From the NCBI GenBank assembly GCA_046262315.1, contig JBHEMZ010000003.1:1-41983 (forward strand): a DNA stretch of 41,983 nt, given 5' to 3'. Positions 1 through 7,635 of this stretch are shown piece by piece. The notes under the pieces were generated by a model. The model searched no databases. It worked only from the letters and a program-made list of their open reading frames with translations, and had not been told where the DNA came from. The stretch comes from JACVRM01 sp046262315. GTDB taxonomy: Bacteria; Actinomycetota; Thermoleophilia; Gaiellales; Gaiellaceae. Each line of letters starts with the position of its first letter. The stretch's first letter is position 1. The translations under genes and the position numbers were made by a program.

Positions 1-611
1 AGACGTGCGGTCGGCGGCAGCCGGCCGTCGGCGAGCGGCACGGTCACCCGCGTTCCCTCATGGGCGATCCCGAGCGCGCGGCGAGCCGCCGGCGTCGCGG
101 CAGCGTCGAGCACGTGCGTGTAGACGTACGGCTCGTCGCCGTCGGCCGGCAGGAACCATGACTCGACGGCCCGGTCGCCGCGCACGCCTTGGATCCGCCC
201 GCCGCCCTGGGCGAGCCAGACGTCGCGCAGCCCTCGCCCGAAGAGACCCCGCTGCCCTTCGTGCTCGGGAACGACGCCGAGCGCGCCGAGGCGCTGATCC
301 ACGACCTCGGCGTCGACGCCCTCGCCGTCGTCCGAACAGACGAGCTCGTAGCGCCAGGCTCGCAGCGCCGGCAGCCGGAGACTGCGAAGCGCGGTCTTCC
401 ACGCCTGCAGGAACTCCGGGTCCGCGGAACCGATCCGCAGCTGGATGCGGCCACGCTCACGTCCGGCGGCGTCGATGGCCGCGTCGGCGTTCGTCACCAG
501 CTCGGGGATGATCTGCGAGAGATCAATCCCGGCCTGCGCGAAGTTCTCGCGGAAGTAGCGCCCGCGGACCCGACCGTGGCGCAGCTTCGAGACGTCGATC
601 GCCACGCGCAA
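1..611 (-). CDS. GHKL (MORC/Hsp90/MutL-like) ATPase, N-terminal part, cut by window edge
   Basis: About 203 residues of an ATP-binding protein that runs off the left end. The Bergerat-fold signature is readable in order: N box ELVTNADAAI, G1 box DDGEGVD, then RGLFGRGLRDVW as the glycine-rich lid. These motifs are those of Hsp90/MutL/MORC ATPases rather than of a histidine kinase, since no phosphoacceptor domain precedes them. The start is probably TTG at 611 (GGAGG ten bases upstream); GTG at 605 or about 654 is possible. No ATG lies in this frame. It is divergent from the SEC-C gene at 671 and sits at the edge of an accessory island, which is where prokaryotic MORC-type ATPases are often found. 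The function cannot be set without the missing C-terminal part. Confidence 0.75.
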   Translation of the reverse strand, partial: MRVAIDVSKLRHGRVRGRYFRENFAQAGIDLSQIIPELVTNADAAIDAAGRERGRIQLRIGSADPEFLQAWKTALRSLRLPALRAWRYELVCSDDGEGVDAEVVDQRLGALGVVPEHEGQRGLFGRGLRDVWLAQGGGRIQGVRGDRAVESWFLPADGDEPYVYTHVLDAAATPAARRALGIAHEGTRVTVPLADGRLPPTAR

Positions 612-670
612 AGCATAGGCGCCTCCCTCGACGCCAGTCCCGTCCGGCAGCGCCACTACGGTCCTGCCCG

Positions 671-2049
671 ATGGGCCGTCTCTCGATCTCACGGAACGCA
701 CCGTGCCCATGCGGCAGCGGGCGCAAGTACAAGCGGTGCTGCCACGCGGAGGAGGAGCGGGCCGTGCGCGAAGCGCGCTACGACGACGCGGTCGGCCGCC
801 GGATTCAGGACTGGTCGACAGACGAGCTCGGTGACGAGATCGACTCTGCCCTCGAGGAGTTCGTCGGGCCGGAACGCGTGATGGACGACGCCGACATCGA
901 GATCTTCGCAAACTGGTTCCACAACGATCGCGAGCTCGCGGCCGGCGGCACGCCGGCCGAGCGGTATGCCGCTCGCCCTGAGCTGCCGGAGGCCGAGCGT
1001 GATGTCGCCTCTCGGATCGCCGGGGCGCGACTCGGCCTCTACCGCGTGCTCGCCGTCGAGCCGGGTCGCTCCCTGACCTTGGAGGCGCTCGTCGGCGGCA
1101 GCCGTGTCCAAGTGCGGAGTCCGCACGTCTCGCACGAGGCCATCCGCTGGGACATCCTGCTCGCACGCGTCATGGACGGCGACCCGCCGAGCCTCTGGGG
1201 GCCGGTGCGGTTCTTCGAGCCGTGCGAGGAGCTCGAGCTCCGGGCCGAATTGATGCGCCAGGTCGGATCGCCGCTCGACGAGCTCGACGAGCGTGCGCGC
1301 GTTCTCGCATTGCGGCGGCATGCGCTGGAGCTCATGCGGTTCGTCCCACCCAGCCGGAGCGCGGAGCCGAGCTTCTACACCCTCGAGGGCGATCCGGTCG
1401 TCTTCGCATCAGCGACCTGGGAGGTGCACGATGCCGCCGCGGCCGCCGAGCGCATGCGAGACCTCGGCGGCCTCGAGCCGGACGATCCGCTCGAGATCGA
1501 CATCACCGCTCCGCGCGCGACCCTCGTTGCGCAGCGTCCGCTGTTTCCGCCGGGCGCGCTCGTTCTGGAGTCGAGCCTCGTCGGCGCGATCGACACGATC
1601 GCGATCGCGGCGTTGCGCCTCGAAGACGACACGCTCCACCCGAGGCGATGTCCGAGCAGCGGCTCGACCAGACGATCGAGATCGTCGCTGACGACTTCGG
1701 CGAGCTCGTCGAGCTCGAAGGCCGAGACGTGACGTCGGTGGACGAGGCATTGGCCGCGCGCGGAGCGGGACGGCGCGATCCGACGGCGGACCGAGTTGAT
1801 GCAACCGAGCTGCTGCTCCAGGGCGACTTCGTGAACGAGCGCATGCGACGATGGCTCGACGAGCCGCACCAGCTCCTAGCCGGTCGTACGCCGCGCGAAG
1901 CCGCCTTTGGTACGGATCGCGCGCAGGTCGTCCGCCTGCTCCGACAGATCGAGAACAGCGCCGAGCGTGCGCGCCGACGCGGCGAGCCAGCAGTCGATGT
2001 GGTGCGCCTACGGGATGAACTCGGCGTGAGCGACGAGCTCGCAGCCTGA
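671..2049 (+). pseudogene. SEC-C motif protein, frameshifted
   Basis: The N-terminus carries a SEC-C zinc motif (NAPCPCGSGRKYKRCC, residues about 9-24), the metal-binding module of SecA tails and many small proteins. The first frame stays coherent to about 1636 and then degenerates to a stop at 1732. The protein continues convincingly one frame back, from about 1639 to 2049. It ends in LLAGRTPREAAFGTD, which resembles the C-terminal segment seen in SEC-C and MbcA/ParS-type (DUF2384-like) antitoxin proteins. Loss of one base in the CCACCC run near 1637-1642 would explain the break. It may be a real mutation or a sequencing error; an independent second gene from ATG 1648 is less likely. Divergent from the GHKL ATPase, with about 59 bp between the starts. 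Role unknown; confident about the SEC-C motif, less so about the tail. Confidence 0.7.
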
Positions 2050-2060
2050 TCGGAGCCGCG

Positions 2061-3293
2061 TCAGCGCGTCGGCCGCGGAGTGCGCTCCGCCGGCCCTAGC
2101 TCGCGCTCGAATCGATCGAGCAGGTCAAAGAGGCCCACGCACTCCCACGCGCGGTTTCGCCGCCCGACAGCTGTTTGCCGAAGGACTCCTGCCCGCTCGA
2201 GGCGGAGGACCGCCTGGCGTGCCCGCTCCCCGGTACCTCCAAGCAAATGCGCAACCGTCTTTACGTTGATGATCGGCTGCGACGGCAGTAGCTCGATCAG
2301 GCGCAGCGGACCGGAGTTGCGGCGTGGGTTCCCGGCTTGCTCGATCCACCGACCCTGCAGCTCGACGACTTCACCTGCGAACGCGCGAGCTCCCGCCGCG
2401 GCCCTGTGGACAGCGTCGACGAACACCGTGTACCAGTCTTCGTCGTCGCCGTTGCGCCAACTCGTCAGGCCGGCGACGTACCGGTCTGCTTCGCCGGCGA
2501 GGGCGAGGCTCACGGGCGGCAAGTACCTCGGTGCGATCCCGCGTCGGCGGAAGATCGCGAGGATGAGGGCTCTACCGACGCGCCCGTTGCCGTCGAGGAA
2601 CGGGTGGATCGTCTCGAACTGGACGTGTGCAATCGGGGCCTGGATGACGGCCGGAATGTCCTCGCGGTTGCAGAACGCGCAGAGGTCATCGAGCAGCTCG
2701 GGAACCAGCTCGTGCGGCGGAGGGATGAACTCGGCGTTGCGCGGGCTCGACGCGGCTCCTCCGACCCAGTTCTGTTCCTCCCGGAGCAGCCCACCGAGGT
2801 GCTCGTCGCGAGTGCCGGCAAAGAGGACGCGCTGGACCTCGAGCACGTGGTCGCGCGTGAGTTCCTCGACATCGCCAGCGAGAGCGACGGCACGCTCAAG
2901 CGCGGCGATGTTTCCGAGCACTCCTTGGGCGGTCAGGTCGCGTTCGTCGTCCGAGAAGGCTGCTTTCGCGAGGCGCCGGTGCGAGAGGACGAGGCCCTCG
3001 ATCCGCGACGAGGCGACCGACTCGGCTCGCAGGAGCTGGCGGGCGAGCGCCTCGAGGTTGACGAGCCTGGGCGGATCCTCGTTCAGGTCTCGGCACGTCT
3101 TCTCCGCGTTCGCGGCGGCACCGGCGACGTGTGAGCTGAGCAGGAAGTCGTCGTCTGCGATCTTTGCCGGCACGTATGCGCGGTAGGTAAAGCCGCGCCT
3201 CGCACTGCGGCCGCCGAGGGCTTCGGGGCGGGCCTCCCAGTGCCGCTCGATCAGACGGCCTCGACGCGACTGCTTTCTAAGTTTGGTCGCCAT
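2061..3293 (-). CDS. Fic family protein (class II, N-terminal inhibitory helix)
   Basis: 410 residues. The Fic active-site loop HPFLDGNGRVGR lies at about 230-241. Fic enzymes with this loop transfer AMP (sometimes another phosphate-containing group) from a nucleotide to a hydroxyl side chain of a target protein. A class II inhibitory motif SSRIEG (S-x-x-x-E-G) is at residues 95-100, so the protein should be self-inhibited through Glu99. The region before it matches the Fic N-terminal domain, and about 100 C-terminal residues look like a winged helix (SQPIINVKTVAHLL... RARQAVLRLERAGVL), as in the common Fic-wHTH architecture. No separate antitoxin gene is needed for this class. It lies in the accessory island, convergent with the SEC-C gene, and its promoter region is strikingly AT-rich. 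Confidence 0.93.
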   Translation of the reverse strand: MATKLRKQSRRGRLIERHWEARPEALGGRSARRGFTYRAYVPAKIADDDFLLSSHVAGAAANAEKTCRDLNEDPPRLVNLEALARQLLRAESVASSRIEGLVLSHRRLAKAAFSDDERDLTAQGVLGNIAALERAVALAGDVEELTRDHVLEVQRVLFAGTRDEHLGGLLREEQNWVGGAASSPRNAEFIPPPHELVPELLDDLCAFCNREDIPAVIQAPIAHVQFETIHPFLDGNGRVGRALILAIFRRRGIAPRYLPPVSLALAGEADRYVAGLTSWRNGDDEDWYTVFVDAVHRAAAGARAFAGEVVELQGRWIEQAGNPRRNSGPLRLIELLPSQPIINVKTVAHLLGGTGERARQAVLRLERAGVLRQTAVGRRNRAWECVGLFDLLDRFERELGPAERTPRPTR

Positions 3294-3392
3294 GACTCAT
3301 ATCAAAATTTAGCAGATTAAGTTTGGATACAGTCGGCATTGTCCAATTTGGGTTCGCCGCTCGTTATCCAACGTTAGGGACATAACTTTGCG
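3278..3392 (-). promoter_or_regulatory. AT-rich fic promoter region with repeated TAAGTTTGG
   Basis: This short stretch is much richer in A/T than everything around it. The 9-mer TAAGTTTGG occurs at 3278-3286 and again at 3318-3326, exactly 40 bases apart; a looser copy, CAATTTGG, is at 3344-3351. The first copy lies inside the first codons of fic. On the minus strand TTGGAC near 3345-3350 could serve as a -35 element. The repeats may be an operator, possibly for autoregulation by the C-terminal winged helix of Fic; this is inference. Confidence 0.35.
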
Positions 3393-3441
3393 TGCTACCC
3401 GACCCAGCGGAGCCGCTTGATCGCCCTCTGAGCTCGTGCGC
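3393..3441 (-). repeat. Remnant copy of the tyrosine recombinase 3' end
   Basis: Bases 3397-3426 match 5153-5182 at all but one position, and similarity continues with one indel to about 3441. Read on the minus strand with a one-base frame correction it encodes HELRG-AIKRLRWVG followed by a stop, the exact C-terminus of the recombinase that ends at 5151. No upstream part of a second recombinase is recognisable. The two copies lie in the same orientation and bracket the AlbA/Schlafen-type gene. This may be the scar of a lost second recombinase gene, or a duplicated recombination site. Confidence 0.75.
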
Positions 3442-3464
3442 GACAACGCCCCAAGCACCGCGCC

Positions 3465-5096
3465 TCAGGTCCGGATGTAGCGGGTCCCGCGCCGGGCACC
3501 TACGCGCTCGAGACGGCCTTCGGACACAAGCTCATCGAGCAGCCGCAGTGCCTCGGCCCTGTCGAGGCCGGTCCGTTCGCGCACACGAGCATTCGTCAAA
3601 GGCGGTCCGTCGTCCGTCGCGAGTTGAAATACCAACTCCTTCAGCGCTTGCCGCGTGAGCCGTAGCCCTGCGGGTGGGGCCAAGGTCTCGTTCAGTGTGT
3701 AGCTCGCGCCGCCCCGACTTCCATGCTGAACGAGGAATTCGGCGTCGCGGAGACGGTGAAGCGCTCGACGCGCTTCCCCTGCATCTACACCAACGAGTTC
3801 CCGCACTCGGGCGTTCGTGAGACGCTCGCCTCGGGCCGCGTGCACGAGCAGGATGCGGTCAGTCGGTTCGATGAGCCCTCGTGCCTCGACCTCGCGGATC
3901 CACGCTCGCTCGGATGCTGTGACCGCGCTCCGAATGGGGAGAGTTACAGAGACGGAGTGCCCCGAATCCTCGAAGGCGGGTGGATCGAGCATCTCCTCGA
4001 GCATCGAGTCCACCATCACATCTACTCCGCGCCCGGCATCCTCGGCCAAGCCGAGTCGACGCAGCACCGTGATGACCCGGAGATTCCTGGCGGCCTGAGT
4101 CTCCCGCATGTTCTCGACCGTCACGGGCTCGGGCAGCCCTCCGGGCGAAACGATCCGTACGAGGTGCGGATACAACTCGATGCGCGTAGAGGTTCCTTGC
4201 ATCTCGTACGAGCGGTGCGCCAGAGCGTTCGCGACCGCCTCGCGGAGAACGACCTGCGGGAGCCTCGGAAGCTCGTACCGTCGGACGCCGAGGACAACGA
4301 GCTCGCTTCCCAATTCACTCGCAACCTCGTCGACCGCGCGCTGCAGTTGGCGATGGAGTGGTCCTCGGATCTCAGTGCGCTTGTCGTACTCTGCGCCCTC
4401 GGCCGGGAAGCGGAGAATCTCGATGAACGCTTTGCCGAGCCGCTCCGCCGGATCGGGCAGGAGATACAGCGCGCCGGCGATCGTGAGGCGATCCTGGCCG
4501 TTCCCCACCAGCAGGCCTTGTTCAGCAAGTCGGTCACGCACGTCTCGTGACCAGCCGAAGGCGGTGGCCAGCTCGGACAGGACCTCGGCATCGGCCTCGT
4601 CGACCGTCACGGCTGCCTCGGTCTCCTCGAAGCGCTGGAGCGAACGCTCATGGATGAAGCGGGCCAGCTCGCCGCCGAAGAGCGCGACCTTCATCGTCCC
4701 GCGACGGACGAGGACGCGTCCGCTCGACGTCTGCGAGAACCCCTCGACTCTCCGCGCGATCGAGAGCACCACGACCGGCTTGTCGTCGACGCGCAGCTCG
4801 TGCACCGAGTATCGGCCGGGATCTCTCGCCTCGCGCATCGCGGTGTGGATATCGTCGAGCAAGCCCGCGGTCAGCTCTCTCCCTACGACAGCCCCGGCGT
4901 CATCGACCCCGATGAGGAGCACGCCGCCGTCAGTGTTGGAGAAGGCGACCGCAGCCTCTTGCACAGCCGTTCGGTTGAAGCCGCTCTTGCGCTCAACGAA
5001 CTCACTCTCCGACGGGAACGCGGCGCTGAACTCACTGAGGGACATGAACAGCGGGTCGGGAGCGGAGTTCGAAGGATGGAATGGCGGATATGCCAT
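3465..5096 (-). CDS. AlbA/Schlafen-domain ATP-binding transcriptional regulator
   Basis: 543 residues. The N-terminal part (about 25-150) is an AlbA_2/Schlafen-type putative DNA- or RNA-binding domain: EFVERKSGFN, then AVAFSNTDGGVLLIGVDD. The middle (about 280-390) is the HATPase_c_4-like domain usual for this family: VVLREAVANALAHRSY, SPGGLPEPVTVENM and GLAEDAGRGVDVM. The last 150 residues hold two winged-helix-like repeats, each beginning LTNARVRE (about 425 and 497). Such proteins are usually annotated as ATP-binding regulators or RecG-related; biochemical roles are mostly unknown, and several occur in defence islands. The start may be ATG 5096 or ATG 5045 (MSLSEF); neither has a strong ribosome site. 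It is bracketed by copies of the recombinase tail. Confidence 0.85.
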   Translation of the reverse strand: MAYPPFHPSNSAPDPLFMSLSEFSAAFPSESEFVERKSGFNRTAVQEAAVAFSNTDGGVLLIGVDDAGAVVGRELTAGLLDDIHTAMREARDPGRYSVHELRVDDKPVVVLSIARRVEGFSQTSSGRVLVRRGTMKVALFGGELARFIHERSLQRFEETEAAVTVDEADAEVLSELATAFGWSRDVRDRLAEQGLLVGNGQDRLTIAGALYLLPDPAERLGKAFIEILRFPAEGAEYDKRTEIRGPLHRQLQRAVDEVASELGSELVVLGVRRYELPRLPQVVLREAVANALAHRSYEMQGTSTRIELYPHLVRIVSPGGLPEPVTVENMRETQAARNLRVITVLRRLGLAEDAGRGVDVMVDSMLEEMLDPPAFEDSGHSVSVTLPIRSAVTASERAWIREVEARGLIEPTDRILLVHAARGERLTNARVRELVGVDAGEARRALHRLRDAEFLVQHGSRGGASYTLNETLAPPAGLRLTRQALKELVFQLATDDGPPLTNARVRERTGLDRAEALRLLDELVSEGRLERVGARRGTRYIRT

Positions 5097-5139
5097 AGTT
5101 CTCGTCTTGCTTCGAGCGCGATCAGAAGAATGGCATATC
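5087..5139. promoter_or_regulatory. 10-bp inverted repeat at the AlbA/Schlafen gene start
   Basis: GATATGCCAT (5087-5096) and ATGGCATATC (5130-5139) form a perfect 10-bp inverted repeat with 33 bases between. One arm covers the upstream candidate ATG at 5096. If translation starts at ATG 5045, the whole repeat lies in the promoter region, as expected for an autoregulatory operator. Inference only. Confidence 0.35.
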
Positions 5140-5150
5140 TCGGGGATGCT

Positions 5151-6062
5151 CTACCCGACCCAGCGCAGCCGCTTGATCGCCCCGCGCAGCTCGTGGGCGT
5201 TCACGCGCGTGTAGCGCTGCGTCGAGTCGAGGTGCTTGTGGCCGAGCAGCTCCTGGATCTGGCGGAGGTTCGCGCCGGCGTGCAGGAGCTCGGAGGCGAA
5301 CACGTGCCGAAGCGTGTGCGGCGTCACGCGCTTGCGCTCGTTGACGCCGGCGGCCTCGACGTAGCGGCGGAACGTCTGACCGAGCTGCGTGTAGTGGAGC
5401 CGGTTGCCCTGAACGCCGACGAAGACCGCCTGCTCGGTCAGCGGCACGCGCGTCGCGTAGTACTCGCCGAAGAGCGGTGCGAGCGAGGGGTGGATCGGGA
5501 TCGTCCGCTGCCGGCCGCCCTTCGCCTTCCGTACGCGGAGCAGGCGGCGGGAGAGGTCGACGTCGTCCCAGTCGAGTCCGAGGAGCTCGCTTCTCCGCAG
5601 GCCGCCGTACGCCATCAGCCCAAGCAGGAGCCGATCGCGCTCGGGCTTGCCTGGGAAGTGGCGCTCCCACAGGTCCGGTCGCTCGGGCTGCGCGAGTAGG
5701 CGCTCGAGCTCGCCCATGGTCAGCACGTCCGGAAGAATCTCCCGCTTCTTCGGCGTCCGCAACGGCAGCGCCGGGTCGCGCAGCAGCCGCTCCTCCTCGA
5801 CCAGAAAGCGGAAGAAGCACTTCAGCGCCGCCGTCGTCCGCGCTTGGCTCGACACCGCCGGGCGCCGCTTCTGCTCCTTGGCGAGGAAGGCGCGCAGGTG
5901 CGTCACCTTGACTTCGGCCAGTTCGATCCCCTGACCGTGCAGGTAATCCAGGCACGCCGAAACGTCACGCTCGTACGCCGAGCACGTCATCGGGGCAAGG
6001 CGCCGCTCCGAGCGGCAAAAGCGCAGGAAATCGGCCAGTTCCTCCCTCGCGCCTTCCTTCAT
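5151..6062 (-). CDS. Tyrosine recombinase, XerC/XerD type
   Basis: 303 residues, normal Xer length. A SAM-like N-terminal DNA-binding domain (about 5-95) precedes the catalytic domain. The catalytic set is complete: Arg156 in GGLRRSELLGL, a beta-hairpin Lys near 179-181, His249 and Arg252 in TPHTLRHVFAS, His275 in LLGHKHL and nucleophile Tyr284 in STQRYTRV. The ATG start follows AAAGGAGG at good spacing. Such enzymes resolve chromosome dimers or move integrons and islands. The location beside the Fic and AlbA genes, and the duplicated 3' end at 3393-3441, favour an island-associated enzyme over the housekeeping Xer pair, but sequence alone cannot decide. Confidence 0.92.
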   Translation of the reverse strand: MKEGAREELADFLRFCRSERRLAPMTCSAYERDVSACLDYLHGQGIELAEVKVTHLRAFLAKEQKRRPAVSSQARTTAALKCFFRFLVEEERLLRDPALPLRTPKKREILPDVLTMGELERLLAQPERPDLWERHFPGKPERDRLLLGLMAYGGLRRSELLGLDWDDVDLSRRLLRVRKAKGGRQRTIPIHPSLAPLFGEYYATRVPLTEQAVFVGVQGNRLHYTQLGQTFRRYVEAAGVNERKRVTPHTLRHVFASELLHAGANLRQIQELLGHKHLDSTQRYTRVNAHELRGAIKRLRWVG

Positions 6063-6138
6063 CGCTCCTCCTTTGGGCAGCCTTTCGGCCCCCGCTGGAG
6101 CGACCCTGAGGACTATCCGGCTTACAGGCCTGCTACGG

Positions 6139-6166
6139 AAAACCCCCGCACGGCGAGGGTTTCTAT
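6139..6166 (-). terminator. Intrinsic terminator of the histidine kinase gene
   Basis: On the minus strand AAACCCTCGC, a short loop and GCGGGGGTTT form a stem with one mismatch, running into TTTT. It lies 35 bases past the stop of the kinase gene at 6201 and upstream of the recombinase gene. Confidence 0.65.
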
Positions 6167-6200
6167 GTCATGTGCATTTCTCGGGCGGGTACAAGAAGCA

Positions 6201-7610
6201 CTAGGTCCGCAGCACGACCTCGAGGGCCGTCCCGCGCCCCGGCTCGGAGCTGAGCGAGAACGCGCCGCCAATCGAGGCGGTTCGCCGGCGGATGTTCTGG
6301 AGGCCCTGCCCGGCCGCGTCGCCGTCTGCGTCGCCCGCGAAGCCGGCGCCGTCGTCGACCACCGCCACGGCACGGCGACCGTCGCGCTTGCCGATGCGCA
6401 CCGCCGCGCGTCGGGCGTTCGCGTGCTTGCGCACGTTGGCGAGTCCTTCCTGGACGATGCGGAACACCTCGATCTGCTCGTCGGGCGCGAGGCTGATGTC
6501 GCTCTCGATCTCAAGGTCGACCGCCAGTTCCCCGTCGGCCGTCAGCACCTCCACGTAGCGCCGCAACGCCGCATCGAAGGGCGCATTGCCGCTCGCGGAC
6601 GACAGCGCTAGCACTGCGAAGCGGGCCTCCTGCTGCGCGGCCGCCGCCGCCCGTTGGAGCTGTGCAATGCTCTTCTCGGTCACAGTCCCCGGTCGCAGCA
6701 TGCTCGCGTGCGTCGCAATGGAAAACAGGTACTGCTGAAGGCCGTCGTGGATCTCGCGCGCAACACGAGCCCGCTCCTCAGCGACGGCGCGCCCGAACTC
6801 TGCCGAGCGGATCGCGCGCCACACGCCGGCGAGCAGGACGCCGTACGAGAGTAGGCGCAGGAAGTCGCCCTGTCCGACGTGCGTCGTCGTCGGCAGCGGC
6901 GTGAGCACGTAGTGCACCTCTGCGAAGACGGCCAGCGTCGCCGCCAGCGCCAGCCAGCGGTCGAGGTCCTCGCGCTCCTCGCGGTAACGGCGCCAGAAGC
7001 CGACGAGTGCGGCGAGGCTCAGCAGTGCCTGGACTGCGAGCGCCGCGGTGAGCATGAGCGCCTGGTCGCCGGGCGCGTCCGCCGTCATCGCCGGCAGCGC
7101 GGGCTCGAAGATCGTGCAGGCCGTCCAGAGTCCGGCCAGGACCACAGCGGCGCCCACTAGCAGCAGCCAGACGGCGCGGCGCGGGGCCACGCTCCGGCCC
7201 CTTATGAACGGCGCGAGAGCGATCATTAGTGACGCCAGGATGCGCCCGCCGCCCGCCGACCAGCCCTCAGCGCGGCCGACCACGTCGCCCTCGGCGAATG
7301 CGGGCGCCACCGCGAAGGCGAGCGTCGCGGCCGCGGCCGTCCCGAAGCCCCCGCAGAGCAGCACGTCGCCCCAGCGCCCGTCCACCGAGACACGCGTGCC
7401 GGCAAGCACGGCCACGACGGCGGCCGCCAGCATGATCACCGTGTCGAGCACGAGCCGGACCTGCGGCAGGTCGTACGGCTCCCACAGATCGGGATATCCG
7501 AGGGACAGCGTCAGCGTCGCGGCGAGCAGGGCGAGAAGCAGCGCCTCTCCCCACAACCAGGTCTGGTAAGCGTCGTTCTCCGCGCGCTTCACATTCACCC
7601 TAATCGGCAA
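6201..7610 (-). CDS. NarL-type sensor histidine kinase, membrane-bound
   Basis: 469 residues. The first 270 contain about seven hydrophobic segments and no obvious extracytoplasmic domain, so the sensor is probably an integral membrane bundle. A HisKA_3 dimerisation domain follows with His288 in REIHDGLQQYLF, then the ATPase domain with N box EGLANVRKHA (Asn392), DDGAGF (419-424) and a glycine-rich end GQGLQNIRRR. It should autophosphorylate and pass phosphate to the divergent response regulator at 7636, 25 bp away. The start is uncertain: TTG 7610 (GGAGG close by), GTG 7598 or GTG 7592. The signal sensed is unknown. Confidence 0.9.
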   Translation of the reverse strand: MPIRVNVKRAENDAYQTWLWGEALLLALLAATLTLSLGYPDLWEPYDLPQVRLVLDTVIMLAAAVVAVLAGTRVSVDGRWGDVLLCGGFGTAAAATLAFAVAPAFAEGDVVGRAEGWSAGGGRILASLMIALAPFIRGRSVAPRRAVWLLLVGAAVVLAGLWTACTIFEPALPAMTADAPGDQALMLTAALAVQALLSLAALVGFWRRYREEREDLDRWLALAATLAVFAEVHYVLTPLPTTTHVGQGDFLRLLSYGVLLAGVWRAIRSAEFGRAVAEERARVAREIHDGLQQYLFSIATHASMLRPGTVTEKSIAQLQRAAAAAQQEARFAVLALSSASGNAPFDAALRRYVEVLTADGELAVDLEIESDISLAPDEQIEVFRIVQEGLANVRKHANARRAAVRIGKRDGRRAVAVVDDGAGFAGDADGDAAGQGLQNIRRRTASIGGAFSLSSEPGRGTALEVVLRT

Positions 7611-7635
7611 GCGCCCTCCCGCCGATAAGGGTCAC

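Noticed and set aside
189..881. Long plus-strand open frame over the left-end ATPase and SEC-C start
   Set aside because: It reads as low-complexity sequence opposite clear ATPase motifs on the minus strand, and then overlaps the SEC-C frame.
1648..2049. Separate gene starting at ATG 1648
   Set aside because: The sequence continues the SEC-C protein directly and would overlap it by 85 bases; a single-base frameshift is simpler.
6063..6200. tRNA attachment site next to the recombinase
   Set aside because: No cloverleaf or conserved T-arm sequence is present in the gap; only a terminator hairpin is seen.
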